From the NCBI RefSeq assembly GCF_001202025.1, contig NZ_LGHS01000069.1:102192-166191 (forward strand): 64,000 nucleotides of DNA, read 5' to 3'. The stretch's first letter is position 1, and every line of letters begins with the position of its first letter. Under the pieces are notes generated by a model. It searched no databases. It was not told the DNA's origin and worked only from the letters and a program-made list of their open reading frames with translations. The DNA is from Pseudorhodobacter aquimaris (GTDB lineage Bacteria; Pseudomonadota; Alphaproteobacteria; Rhodobacterales; Rhodobacteraceae). A program made the position numbers and the translations under genes. This document shows, piece by piece, positions 1 through 9,351 of this stretch.

Positions 1-79
1 CAGTGACGTAAAAACAATGTTGCGTATTGCGCGCACAGCCCCATATCCAAGGGCAGGGCAAGACCGAAGGGCTGATTTC

Positions 80-772
80 ATGACGACACCTATTCTGGGG
101 CTGCAAGATGCAAGCCTGACACTGGCAGGCAATGCGGGTCCGGTAAATATATTACGTGACATCACGCTGGAGGTCATGCCGGGGGAAAGCCTTGGATTGA
201 TCGGGCCGTCGGGGTCTGGCAAATCATCTCTCCTTATGGTGATGGGCGGGTTGGAACAGGCCACCTCGGGGCGGGTGCTTGCACTGGGGCATGACCTGAC
301 CGCGATGGACGAAGATGCGCTTGCACGGTTTCGCAGGGATAATATGGGGGTGGTGTTCCAATCTTTCCACCTCATCCCGACAATGACCGCACTGGAAAAT
401 GTGGCACTGCCCTTGGAACTGGGCGGGGTGCAGGATGCCTTTGGCCGCGCAGCCGAGGAACTGAATGCTGTGGGTCTTGGTGCGCGCATGGATCATTACC
501 CTAGCCAGATGTCGGGCGGGGAGCAGCAACGTGTGGCGCTTGCCCGTGCTGCCGCCCCGCGCCCTGCGATTTTGCTGGCGGATGAGCCTACGGGCAATCT
601 GGACGGTAAAAACGGTGAGGCGATCATGGATTTGCTGTTCGGCCTGCGCGACCGGCATGAGGCGACCTTGATCATGGTCACCCATGCGCCGGAGCTTGCC
701 GCGCGCTGTTCGCGTGTGATCCGTCTGAAAGATGGCCGGATTGATGGCGAAGGTCTGGAGGCCGCCGCATGA
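80..772 (+). CDS. ABC transporter ATP-binding protein, LolD/YbbA type
   Basis: ATPase subunit of a MacB/LolD-like exporter that drives the FtsX-like permease encoded next. Walker A (GPSGSGKS, about residues 42-49), the signature SGGEQQR and a Walker B ending in LLADEP are all intact, and the 230-residue length is normal for the family. I chose the ATG at 80, which follows AAGGG, over a start at 17, because the extra 21 residues are not family-like. The stop overlaps the start of the permease gene by 4 bases (ATGA), so the two are translationally coupled. The YbbA/YbbP pair is usually thought to extract lipids or lipoproteins from the inner membrane; the true substrate cannot be read from sequence. 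Confidence 0.93.
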   Translation: MTTPILGLQDASLTLAGNAGPVNILRDITLEVMPGESLGLIGPSGSGKSSLLMVMGGLEQATSGRVLALGHDLTAMDEDALARFRRDNMGVVFQSFHLIPTMTALENVALPLELGGVQDAFGRAAEELNAVGLGARMDHYPSQMSGGEQQRVALARAAAPRPAILLADEPTGNLDGKNGEAIMDLLFGLRDRHEATLIMVTHAPELAARCSRVIRLKDGRIDGEGLEAAA

Positions 773-3282
773 AGCAGGCCTTTCGCCTTGCGCGGCGCGA
801 ATTGCGCGGCGGTTTGCGCGGCTTTCGCGTGTTTCTGGCCTGTCTGACGCTGGGCGTTGCCGCGATTGCCGCCGTTGGCATGGTCCGCGCCGCGATTGAG
901 GGCGGGCTGGCCGAACAGGGTGCGGCCTTGCTGGGCGGTGATGCGCAGATGGAATTCACTTACCGCCGTGCCAACCCCGAAGAGCTGGCCTTTATGGAGG
1001 ATATGGCCGCCGCCACATCCGAGGTGATCGATTTCCGCTCTATGGCGGTGGTGGGCGATGACCGCGCGCTGACGCAGGTCAAGGCGGTGGATGCGGCCTA
1101 TCCCTTGATCGGCGAGGTGGTGCTGGATCCGGTGATGCCGCTGGAGGTGGCGCTTGCGGGTGCTGACGGCCTGCCCGGCGCGGTGCTGGACCGGGTGCTG
1201 GTGGATCGGCTTGGCCTTGCGATTGGCGACAGCTTTATGATGGGCAGTCAGAGCTTTTACCTTTCGGCCGTTCTGGTGACCGAACCTGATAGCGCTACGG
1301 GCGGCTTTGGCCTTGGCCCGCGGTCGATGGTTTTGACCGAGAGCCTTGAAGGGTCCGGTCTTATTGGTGCCGGTAGCCTGTTTGAATCGCAATACCGTTT
1401 GATGTTGCCGCCTGATACCGCGCTGGACGTGGCCAAGGCACAGGCCGAGGATGCCTTTCGAAACAAGGGCATGCGCTGGTCCGATAGCCGCCGGGCAACG
1501 CCCGGTGTGGCACGATTTGTTGACCGGATCGGATCGTTTCTGGTGCTGGTCGGTCTTGCTGGTCTGGCCGTGGGCGGGGTCGGGGTTTCGGCCGCTGTGC
1601 GCGCCTATCTGGAAGGCAAGGTGACCACGATTGCCACGCTGAAAACGCTTGGTGCCTCGGGGGCGATGATTTTTCAGACGTATCTGATGCAAATCGGTGT
1701 GCTGACGGTTCTGGGCGTGATGATGGGGCTGATCCTGGGCGCGGGGGTGCCATTGGCGCTTTCGCCGGTGATTGCGGCCTCTTTGCCCTTTCCGGTGGCC
1801 TTCGGGGTTTATCCCGCACCCTTGGCGCAGGCTGCATTCTACGGGATCGTGACGGCGCTTTTGTTCACGCTCTGGCCCTTGGCGCGGGTGCAGAATGTGC
1901 GGGTGGCGGTGCTGTACCGTGGCGGTGAGGGCAAGGTCGCTTGGCCAAGCTGGCCGTTGTGGCTGGCGATGGGGGCACTTGTGGTGCTGCTCATTGGCGG
2001 GGCGGCATGGCTTTCGGGGCTGGCGCTTTTGGCGCTGTGGTCGGCGGCGGGCGTGGTTGCGGCGCTTGCGATCTTGTGGCTGGCGGCTTTTGCCTTGCGT
2101 TTTGGGGCGCGGATGCTGGCGCGGTCGCGGATGACGCGCGGTCGGGTTGGCTTGCGCGCGGCTTTGGCCGCCATCGGCGGGCCGCGGGATGAGGCGGCCT
2201 CGGTGATCTTGTCGCTGGGTCTGGGGCTGACGGTGCTTGCCGCCGTGGGTCAGATTGATGCAAACCTGCGCGCCGCGATTGACCGCGACTTGCCTGCCAT
2301 CGCACCGTCCTATTTCTTTGTCGACATCCAGAACGACCAGATAGATGGCTTTCTGGACCGCACAGAGAATGACCCCGAGGTCAGCAAGGTCGAAAGCTCT
2401 CCGATGTTGCGCGGGGTTGTGACCCAGATCAACGGGGTCGATGCGCGGCAGGTTGCGGGCGAACATTGGGTCGTGCGCGGGGATCGCGGCGTGACATATG
2501 CCGCGACCCTGCCCGAAGATACCATCCTGACCGGCGGCGAATTCTGGCCCGAGGATTACCAAGGCCCGCCACAGCTCTCCTTTGCCCAAGAGGAGGCGGA
2601 TGAGATCGGCCTGACCCTTGGCGATACCGTCACCGTGAATATCCTCGGGCGCGATATCGAGGCCGAGATCACCAGCTTTCGCGAGGTGGATTTTTCCACC
2701 GGCGGTATGGGCTTTGTGATGATGCTGAACCCTTCGGCGCTTGCGGGGGCGCCCCATACCCATATCGCTACGGTCTATTCCACGCCCGAGGCAGAGGCCG
2801 CTTTGCTGCGTGATGTGGCGGGGGCCTATCCCAATATCACGGCGGTGCGCGTGCGTGATGCGATCAACCGTGTGGCGGATGCCTTGTCGGCGATTGCCAC
2901 GGCGACCGCCTGGGCGGCGGGGGCGACTTTGCTGACCGGCTTTGTCGTGCTGATCGGGGCGGCGGCGGCAGGGGAACGCAGCCGCGTTTATGAGGCCGCG
3001 ATCCTGAAAACCCTTGGCGCCAGCCGGGCACAGATCATGGGCAGTTTCGCGCTGCGATCGGGCTTGACGGGGGCGGCGGCGGGCATCGTGGCAATTGCTG
3101 CGGGCGGGGCGGCGGCATGGGCCGTGATGCATTTTGTGATGGAAGTGGATTTCGTGTTCGAACCCGTCTCGGCGCTGGCCATCGTCGGCGGCGGTGTTCT
3201 GGCGACATTGCTGGCGGGTCTGGCCTTTGTCTGGCGGCCGCTCAAGGCACGTCCGGCACAGGTTTTGCGTGCGCAGGAATGA
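769..3282 (+). CDS. FtsX-like ABC exporter permease (YbbP family)
   Basis: An 837-residue inner-membrane permease that partners the preceding ATPase. It has an N-terminal membrane segment after a basic start (about residues 15-35), a large periplasmic domain, a block of membrane helices at about 255-460, a second periplasmic domain, and three C-terminal helices (about 715-830). This is the duplicated FtsX arrangement of YbbP proteins. The phrase TLKTLGAS/ILKTLGAS occurs in both FtsX repeats, supporting internal duplication. It overlaps the ATPase stop by 4 bases. Role: mechanotransmission-type ABC export, exact cargo unknown. Confidence 0.92.
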   Translation: MKQAFRLARRELRGGLRGFRVFLACLTLGVAAIAAVGMVRAAIEGGLAEQGAALLGGDAQMEFTYRRANPEELAFMEDMAAATSEVIDFRSMAVVGDDRALTQVKAVDAAYPLIGEVVLDPVMPLEVALAGADGLPGAVLDRVLVDRLGLAIGDSFMMGSQSFYLSAVLVTEPDSATGGFGLGPRSMVLTESLEGSGLIGAGSLFESQYRLMLPPDTALDVAKAQAEDAFRNKGMRWSDSRRATPGVARFVDRIGSFLVLVGLAGLAVGGVGVSAAVRAYLEGKVTTIATLKTLGASGAMIFQTYLMQIGVLTVLGVMMGLILGAGVPLALSPVIAASLPFPVAFGVYPAPLAQAAFYGIVTALLFTLWPLARVQNVRVAVLYRGGEGKVAWPSWPLWLAMGALVVLLIGGAAWLSGLALLALWSAAGVVAALAILWLAAFALRFGARMLARSRMTRGRVGLRAALAAIGGPRDEAASVILSLGLGLTVLAAVGQIDANLRAAIDRDLPAIAPSYFFVDIQNDQIDGFLDRTENDPEVSKVESSPMLRGVVTQINGVDARQVAGEHWVVRGDRGVTYAATLPEDTILTGGEFWPEDYQGPPQLSFAQEEADEIGLTLGDTVTVNILGRDIEAEITSFREVDFSTGGMGFVMMLNPSALAGAPHTHIATVYSTPEAEAALLRDVAGAYPNITAVRVRDAINRVADALSAIATATAWAAGATLLTGFVVLIGAAAAGERSRVYEAAILKTLGASRAQIMGSFALRSGLTGAAAGIVAIAAGGAAAWAVMHFVMEVDFVFEPVSALAIVGGGVLATLLAGLAFVWRPLKARPAQVLRAQE

Positions 3283-3349
3283 TGCTTTGGGGGCTGGCAA
3301 GGGCAGCGGTTTGCGCTAGGCTGGCCGCGATATTTTACCGGAGATTGCT

Positions 3350-4504
3350 ATGGATATGCGTGCCATCCTTGACCGGCTGATCGGTTTTGAAACTGTCAGC
3401 CATATGACCAACGTGCCGTTGATACGCTATGTCGAAGGGCTCTTGGCCGATGCGGGGATTACCTCGACGCTGATCTTTGACGAGACCGGCGAGAAGGTGA
3501 ACCTCTATGCGCGGGTCGGGCCAGAGGATGTGCCGGGGGTGGTTTTGTCGGGCCATGTCGATGTGGTCCCGGTTGAGGGGCAGGCCTGGACCCGCCCGCC
3601 TTTCGCGCTGACCCAAGAGGGTGACCGGCTTTACGGGCGCGGCACCACCGATATGAAGGGTTTCGATGCCTGCGCGATTGTCTGCATGCTCAAGGCGGCT
3701 CAGCGGGATTTGAAGGTGCCGTTGATCCTCGCGCTGTCGCATGATGAGGAAATCGGCTGTCGTGGAGTCGGCTCCATGATCGATGCGATGGCCGAATGGC
3801 CGGTGCAGCCGCGCCTTTGCGTTGTTGGCGAACCGACCAGCATGGAGGCGACGATTGGCCATAAGGGCAAGATCGCGCTGCGGGTCAGCTGTACGGGGCG
3901 GGGCGGGCATAGCTCGGCCGCACCCAATGCCTTGAACGCGATCCATCTGGCGACGGATTTTATCGGCGCCGTGCGGAAGCTGCAGGCAGAGGTGGCCGCA
4001 TCCGGTCCCTTTGATCGCGATTACGGCGTGCCCTATACCACCTTGCATGTCGGCAAGATCAACGGCGGGGTGCAGGTGAATGTCGTTGCTAACGCCTGTG
4101 TGATCGATATGGAAATCCGGTCGCTTGCCGAGGACGATCCGGCGCGGCTGATCGAGCGGTTAAGGACCGAGGCCGAGGCGATTGTCGCCCCCCTGCGCGG
4201 TGATTTCCCCGAGGCCGCGATCGAGATAGAACGCCTGTGGGATTACCCCGGACTTGGCACCGCGCCGGATGCCGATGTTGTCAGCCTTGTCAAAGGGCTG
4301 ACCGGCGGGAACACCCACGGCAAAGTTGCCTTTGGCACCGAGGGCGGCATGTTTGCAAAGCGGCTTGGCCTGCCCACGGTGGTCTGCGGCCCTGGTTCCA
4401 TGACCCAAGGGCATATGCCGGATGAATATGTCGAAATTGCCCAGCTGGAACGTTGCGAGGCGATGCTGGATGCTTTGCTGGCACGCTGCGAGGTGGGGTT
4501 TTGA
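3350..4504 (+). CDS. argE: acetylornithine deacetylase (M20 metallopeptidase family)
   Basis: A 384-residue M20A enzyme, most like ArgE, which hydrolyses N-acetylornithine to ornithine and acetate in arginine synthesis. Visible metal-binding motifs are SGHVDVVPV, GRGTTDMKGF and the catalytic glutamate pair in SHDEEIGCRG; GTEGGMF near the C-terminus is the last ligand region. The dimerisation domain with RGGHSSAAPNALNAI sits in the middle. The gene starts 67 bases after the permease and could share a transcript with it. Other M20 amidohydrolases (succinyl-diaminopimelate desuccinylase, carboxypeptidase G) are the alternatives; length and motif spacing favour ArgE. Confidence 0.88.
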   Translation: MDMRAILDRLIGFETVSHMTNVPLIRYVEGLLADAGITSTLIFDETGEKVNLYARVGPEDVPGVVLSGHVDVVPVEGQAWTRPPFALTQEGDRLYGRGTTDMKGFDACAIVCMLKAAQRDLKVPLILALSHDEEIGCRGVGSMIDAMAEWPVQPRLCVVGEPTSMEATIGHKGKIALRVSCTGRGGHSSAAPNALNAIHLATDFIGAVRKLQAEVAASGPFDRDYGVPYTTLHVGKINGGVQVNVVANACVIDMEIRSLAEDDPARLIERLRTEAEAIVAPLRGDFPEAAIEIERLWDYPGLGTAPDADVVSLVKGLTGGNTHGKVAFGTEGGMFAKRLGLPTVVCGPGSMTQGHMPDEYVEIAQLERCEAMLDALLARCEVGF

Positions 4505-4538
4505 GCATGATGCATTGTGCAGACAGGATTGACCGCCT

Positions 4539-5582
4539 ATGGGATTGACCCTGACCTCTCTGCCCCAGATCGCAGGACTTGACTATGACGACATCATCGA
4601 TGTGCGCAGCCCGTCAGAATATGCCGAGGATCACATCCCCGGCGCGATAAACCTTCCGGTTCTGGATGATGCGGAACGGGCAGAGGTCGGTACGATCTAC
4701 AAACAGGAAAGCCCGTTTCGGGCGCGAAAAGTGGGGGCGGCATTGGTTGCGGCCAATGCGGCGCGGCATCTTCAAGGCGCGCTGGCAGATAAGCCCGGTG
4801 GCTGGCGGCCCTTGGTGTACTGTTGGCGTGGTGGTCAGCGGTCGGGGTCTTTTGCCTCGATCCTGTCGCAGATCGGCTGGCGGGTGGAATTGGTTTCGGG
4901 GGGGTACAAAGCGTACCGGCATCTGGTTGTCGATGCGCTTTATGATATGCCATGCCCCAGCCCCGTTGTCTTGCTTGGCGGTGATACCGGAACGGCCAAA
5001 ACCGCGCTGTTGCACAGATTGGCCGCGCGGGGCGCACAGATGCTGGACCTTGAGGGTTTGGCCAATCATCGCGGCTCGCTGTTCGGCGCGATGGCAGGGG
5101 GGCAGCCAAGCCAGAAAACTTTTGAATCGCGTCTTGCCGCCGCAATGGCCAAGCTGGACCCCGACCGCGTTGTGGTGGTGGAGGCCGAAAGCTCCAAGGT
5201 CGGGAATTGCCGTTTGCCGCCGGGCCTGTGGAAGGCGATGACAGCCGCCCCGCGATTAGAGGTGGTCGCGCCGGTTCCGGCGCGCGCGCGCTATCTTGTG
5301 TCTGCCTATGCCGATATGGTGCAAGACCCCGCAAGGCTGGCCGCGGTCATTTCCCGCTTGCGTGGCGCACAACCGCAAGAGCAGGTTACGGCGTGGCTGG
5401 CGATGGCCACCGAGGGTGAATTTGAAGACCTCGCAGCGGGGCTGATGACCGAGCATTACGATCCGCGATATGCCAAGCATCGCGCAAGGCTGGATCAAGG
5501 GGTGGAGACCTTTGAAACCGATAGCCTTGAAAGTGAGGCGCTTGATCGCCTGGCCGATCGGTTGATGATGCAGTTGGGATGA
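4539..5582 (+). CDS. mnmH: tRNA 2-selenouridine synthase (SelU/MnmH)
   Basis: Replaces sulfur by selenium at the wobble 2-thiouridine of certain tRNAs through a geranylated intermediate, using selenophosphate. The 347-residue protein has an N-terminal rhodanese domain with its catalytic Cys at about 95 (YCWRGGQRS) and a P-loop domain starting GGDTGTAKT at about 147-155, the diagnostic MnmH architecture. It lies 34 bases after argE. The selenophosphate source, a SelD fusion, is encoded at 56405-58597 in the same window, about 51 kb away. The family match is clear. Confidence 0.95.
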   Translation: MGLTLTSLPQIAGLDYDDIIDVRSPSEYAEDHIPGAINLPVLDDAERAEVGTIYKQESPFRARKVGAALVAANAARHLQGALADKPGGWRPLVYCWRGGQRSGSFASILSQIGWRVELVSGGYKAYRHLVVDALYDMPCPSPVVLLGGDTGTAKTALLHRLAARGAQMLDLEGLANHRGSLFGAMAGGQPSQKTFESRLAAAMAKLDPDRVVVVEAESSKVGNCRLPPGLWKAMTAAPRLEVVAPVPARARYLVSAYADMVQDPARLAAVISRLRGAQPQEQVTAWLAMATEGEFEDLAAGLMTEHYDPRYAKHRARLDQGVETFETDSLESEALDRLADRLMMQLG

Positions 5583-5711
5583 TTTTGCCCTTGGCCGGGC
5601 TGTTCAAATTTGCGGTATTGGCCGGTTTTCGGGGCGCTGAAACCTCTGTCAAATCAGGTGCAGTTTAAGTAATGTGCAGTAAGGTCATCAAATTAACCAA
5701 GAGGGAGCGGC

Positions 5712-6578
5712 ATGGGAACAATTGTGGTTGCCACCGATTTTTCGGACCGGTCAGATCAAGCCGTTGAACGCGCCGCTTTGATCGCCGTCCGCAGGGATGC
5801 ACGGCTGCATATTGTGCATGCCGTCGATGATGACCAGAAACAGCGGCTTATTGACAGTGAAATCGCCGCTTCGCAGGAGCTGTTGCAAGAGGACGCCCAA
5901 AGGTTGCGCGCGGCCCATGCCAGGCTGACCTGCACCACCGATGTCGTGCTGGGCGACCCGTTTGAGGGTATCGGCAAAGCGGCCGACAGTGTTGCGCCAG
6001 CGCTTGTGGTGTTGGGCGCCCATCGCCGCCGCTTGTTGCGGGATGTCTTTGTCGGCACCACGGCGCAGCGTACGATCCGCCGCACGCGCAGGCCGGTATT
6101 GATGGTCAATGCGGCGCCCACCCGTGATTATGGCAATGTGATGTTGAGCACGGATTTCTCTGATGCATCGCGTGCTGCGGCCCAGACACTTGCCAAGCTG
6201 AATCTGGCAGATCCGCATGATGTGACCTTGCTCCATGTCTATGAGACCTTGGCCGAACAGATGCTGTTTCGCAGCGCGCTGACGACACAGCAAATGGCGC
6301 GGCACCAGTTCGAATTAAAGCGAGAGGCCGATCGCGCGCTTGCAACCTTCCTTGCATCGCTTGCACCGATGAGCCCCAAGATGATGGCCAGCCCCTATGA
6401 GTCCAGTGTTTCCGACTCTATTTTGCAGGTGGCGCGTGAGCAGGGGGCAGATCTGATCGTGGCTGTCAGCCAAGGCCGCAATGACCTTAGAAAAACGCTT
6501 CTGGGCAGCGTGGCAGAGGAGGTTTTGCGCCGCGCTGATCGTGATGTGCTGATAATTCCGCCTGAAACAGAGGAATGA
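5712..6578 (+). CDS. tandem-domain universal stress protein (UspA family)
   Basis: A 288-residue cytoplasmic protein with two Usp domains, each opening with a beta strand (TIVVATDFSDRSDQA at the N-terminus and NVMLSTDFSDASRAA at about 140). Each ends in a glycine-rich nucleotide-binding stretch (VFVGTTAQRTI and KTLLGSVAEEVL). Tandem Usp proteins usually bind ATP or AMP and respond to stress, energy state or anaerobiosis. A good ribosome site (GAGGGAGCGG) precedes the ATG. It sits just upstream of, and in line with, a sodium/proton antiporter gene, which suggests a stress or ion-homeostasis role. Confidence 0.93.
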   Translation: MGTIVVATDFSDRSDQAVERAALIAVRRDARLHIVHAVDDDQKQRLIDSEIAASQELLQEDAQRLRAAHARLTCTTDVVLGDPFEGIGKAADSVAPALVVLGAHRRRLLRDVFVGTTAQRTIRRTRRPVLMVNAAPTRDYGNVMLSTDFSDASRAAAQTLAKLNLADPHDVTLLHVYETLAEQMLFRSALTTQQMARHQFELKREADRALATFLASLAPMSPKMMASPYESSVSDSILQVAREQGADLIVAVSQGRNDLRKTLLGSVAEEVLRRADRDVLIIPPETEE

Positions 6579-6660
6579 CCCCCCGTAGATAGTTCACCGT
6601 CAGGCCCGCAGCGTTGCACCGTCTGATACCCCCTATGGATTTTTGGTATATTTGGGTTTT

Positions 6661-9162
6661 ATGGACATTATTGTGATCACCACCATCATTGCCTCGCTTT
6701 TCTTATTGATTGGCGCGGCAGAACCCTTGGCAAAGCATTTGCGGCTGCCTTATGCGGTGATCATTGCTGTTCTTGGGATTATGGTTGCGGCGGGGGCCAC
6801 GTTCTTTTTGCGCACCGAATTGACCGATGCGCTTAATCCGGTGGCAGTGGCGATTTTGGCGCTGCCGATACGGTCCAATGTGTTTTTGTATGTGTTTCTG
6901 CCGACCTTGGTGTTTCAGGTGACCTTGGGGTTGAACCTGCGGCGCATGGCAGATGATTGGGTGCCGATTTTGGTGCTGGCCGTGGTGGCGGTTTTTGTGG
7001 CGACCTTTGTGGTCGGATATTCGCTGGCCTATGTCAGTTCGCTTAGTCTGGCGGCGGCATTGCTGGTTGGGGCGATTGTCTCTACCACCGATCCGTCTGC
7101 GGTGGTGAGCATCTTTCGGTCGATCTCGGCGCCGCGACGTCTGGCGCGGATCATTGAAGGTGAAAGCCTGTTGAACGACGCCGCGGCCATCGCGCTGGCT
7201 GCGGTGTTCATGCAATATGTGCGGACCAATTCCCCCGACCCGTCGGTACAAAGCGCGCTGGCACAGTTTCCGGTGTTGCTGATCGGCGGGGCTGTTGTCG
7301 GCTGGATTGCCGCGCGGATCACGATCTGGATCATGGCTCTTTTCAGCCGTTATGAGCTGGCGGTGATTTCGGTTTCCATCACCTTGCCCTATTTATCCTA
7401 TATCATCGCGGAGCAAAGCGTTGGCGCGTCGGGTGTGATTGCCGTTGTGGTTGCGGCGATGACGCTGCAACTTACGGGGCCGGGGCGCTTGCCGCCCGGA
7501 ACATGGCAAAACCTGCGTGAGGTTTGGGGGCTTTTGGCGCATTGGGCCGGCGCGCTGATCTTTATTCTGGCAGCCTTGCTGATTCCGCGCATGTTGGAAA
7601 CGGTGCAATGGTCGGATCTGGGCTTGATCGTGGTGGTCGTTGTGGCGGCGATTTTTGCCCGCGCGATCATTCTTTACGGCTTGTTGCCGCTGCTGACCCG
7701 GCTGCGTCTTTCACCCAAGGTGGAGCGTCCTTACCGCGTGGCGATCATGTGGGGGGGGTTGCGCGGGGCGGTGACGCTCTCGCTGGCGCTGGCTGTCACC
7801 GAGAGCCTTACCATCCCGCCCGAGATCAAACGGCAGGTCGCGGTTCTGGCCACCGGCTTTACCCTGTTCACATTGCTGGTGCAGGGGACCACCCTGCGTC
7901 TGGTGATCGGCTGGTTGGGGCTGGACAAGCTGTCACCGCTGGATAACGCGCTTTACAGTCAGGTGATCGCGGTTGCCTTGCAAACCGTGCGCGAAGATCT
8001 GGCGAAGGTGACGGACAACTATGACCTGACCAAGGAAACCGTGCGCGCCGAGGCCAAGAAATTCGGCGAGCGTTTGGAATCAGCCGTGAAATCTGCTGAT
8101 GGCAAGACCGAGATCCCCGACCGTGACCGGATCACCCTGGGACTGGTCGCGCTTGCAAGTGCCGAGCGTGATTCCCTGCTGGCGCGGTTTCGGGACCGGA
8201 CAATTTCGGCCGGCTTGTCCGAACGTTTGCTGCTGGATGCGGATGCATTGATCGAGGGGTCTCGATTTGCCGGGCGTGACGGCTATAAGGCGGCCTCCAA
8301 CCGCAGTCTTGGTTTCGGACGCTGGTTGCGTCTGGCGGTGTTTATGCACAATCGGCTACGGTTTTCCCGTCCTCTGGCACATATCACGGCGACGCGGTTT
8401 GGATTGCTGCTGTCACAGCGGCTGGTTCTGCGGGATTTGCACGGTTTTATTGATGGGCGCATCCGCCGCATCCATGGCCGCCGTGTGGCGGAATTGCTGC
8501 ATGCTATGCTCGACCGCCGGATTGAGGGGGTGGAGCAGGCGCTGGACGGGTTGCGGCTGCAATACCCCGGTTATGCCGAAGAGATGGAGCGGCGCTTTAT
8601 CCGGCGTGTCGCATTGCGGCTGGAAGAACGTGAATACGATTCCTTGATGGAAGACGGCCTGATCGGCGAAGAGGTGCATTCGGCGCTGACACTGGATATC
8701 GGTGCGCGCCGTGACCGTGCAGAGGCCTCTCCTCTGCTGGATCTGGCGATGCAAAAGAAAGAGTTGGTGCGCCAGTTCCCACTGTTTTCGGAAATGGATG
8801 ACGCCGTATTGAACCGCCTGGCCCGCAATCTTGTCACGCGCTACGTCAATCCCGGTGAATGGATCCTGCGGCGTGACAGCGCGTCCCGCAACGTCTATTT
8901 CGTCGCCTCCGGGGCGGTGGAAATGGATGTGGCAGGTCAGACCTGGCGTCTGGGACGAGGAGAGATGTTCGGCCAAATGGGGATGCTGATGCGCAAACCC
9001 TCACGCGCTGCGGTCCGCGCGATTGCACCTTCCACCTTGCTGATGCTGGATGAGGCCCGGTTTTTGCGCCTGCTCAAACGCAGTAAAGCCATTCAGGAGG
9101 CCGTGCGTGCCAGTGCTAAAAGACGTGGAATTCCGATCGATCAACTGTCGATGGAGGGATAG
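6661..9162 (+). CDS. CPA1-family sodium/proton antiporter with C-terminal cyclic-nucleotide-binding domain
   Basis: An antiporter of about 833 residues. About twelve membrane helices fill the first 400 residues and include the CPA1 hallmarks (TDPSAVVS; EGESLLNDAAAIAL; GGLRGAVTLSLAL). A long cytoplasmic helical region follows, and the last ~140 residues form a cNMP-binding beta-roll (FPLFSEMDDAVLNRLARN, then NVYFVASGAVEMDV and GEMFGQMGMLM). I prefer the ATG at 6661; a TTG at 6643 is also in frame and neither has a strong ribosome site. The domain order resembles SOS1/NHE-like exchangers gated by cytoplasmic ligands. Sodium versus potassium preference cannot be told. Confidence 0.92.
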   Translation: MDIIVITTIIASLFLLIGAAEPLAKHLRLPYAVIIAVLGIMVAAGATFFLRTELTDALNPVAVAILALPIRSNVFLYVFLPTLVFQVTLGLNLRRMADDWVPILVLAVVAVFVATFVVGYSLAYVSSLSLAAALLVGAIVSTTDPSAVVSIFRSISAPRRLARIIEGESLLNDAAAIALAAVFMQYVRTNSPDPSVQSALAQFPVLLIGGAVVGWIAARITIWIMALFSRYELAVISVSITLPYLSYIIAEQSVGASGVIAVVVAAMTLQLTGPGRLPPGTWQNLREVWGLLAHWAGALIFILAALLIPRMLETVQWSDLGLIVVVVVAAIFARAIILYGLLPLLTRLRLSPKVERPYRVAIMWGGLRGAVTLSLALAVTESLTIPPEIKRQVAVLATGFTLFTLLVQGTTLRLVIGWLGLDKLSPLDNALYSQVIAVALQTVREDLAKVTDNYDLTKETVRAEAKKFGERLESAVKSADGKTEIPDRDRITLGLVALASAERDSLLARFRDRTISAGLSERLLLDADALIEGSRFAGRDGYKAASNRSLGFGRWLRLAVFMHNRLRFSRPLAHITATRFGLLLSQRLVLRDLHGFIDGRIRRIHGRRVAELLHAMLDRRIEGVEQALDGLRLQYPGYAEEMERRFIRRVALRLEEREYDSLMEDGLIGEEVHSALTLDIGARRDRAEASPLLDLAMQKKELVRQFPLFSEMDDAVLNRLARNLVTRYVNPGEWILRRDSASRNVYFVASGAVEMDVAGQTWRLGRGEMFGQMGMLMRKPSRAAVRAIAPSTLLMLDEARFLRLLKRSKAIQEAVRASAKRRGIPIDQLSMEG

Positions 9163-9351
9163 GACGGGGCCGTGTTGCCTTTGGGCAAAATATGGCCTGA
9201 TGACATAAAGCGTCATATATGCTGCTTTGAACGGCATCTTGTTACCGATAAAGCGCCCATAACCGTAAAATTAGGTTTTTCAGACGCTAGTTGGGAAATA
9301 ATTAAGGTTTTTGGACCTAACGTCATGTAGCAAGTAACAGGGACCGCGGGA
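9163..9351. other. intergenic region before the H-NOX-like gene
   Basis: A 189-base, AT-richer spacer between the antiporter and the H-NOX-like gene. I see no gene. The stretch around 9267-9325 holds two loosely similar segments (AGGTTTTT twice), and is the likely promoter region for the H-NOX-like/diguanylate cyclase pair. No recognisable regulator box was found. Confidence 0.4.

Noticed and set aside
1..79. Start of a divergent gene (for example an arylesterase, as beside ybbA in other bacteria)
   Set aside because: A minus-strand ATG at 42-44 opens a frame of about 14 codons to the window edge, too short to identify.
496..3300. A 934-codon open frame on the minus strand opposite the ABC permease gene
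   Set aside because: Its translation is rich in His, Arg and Gln without domains, the usual shadow of a high-GC gene. The plus-strand permease has clear family features.
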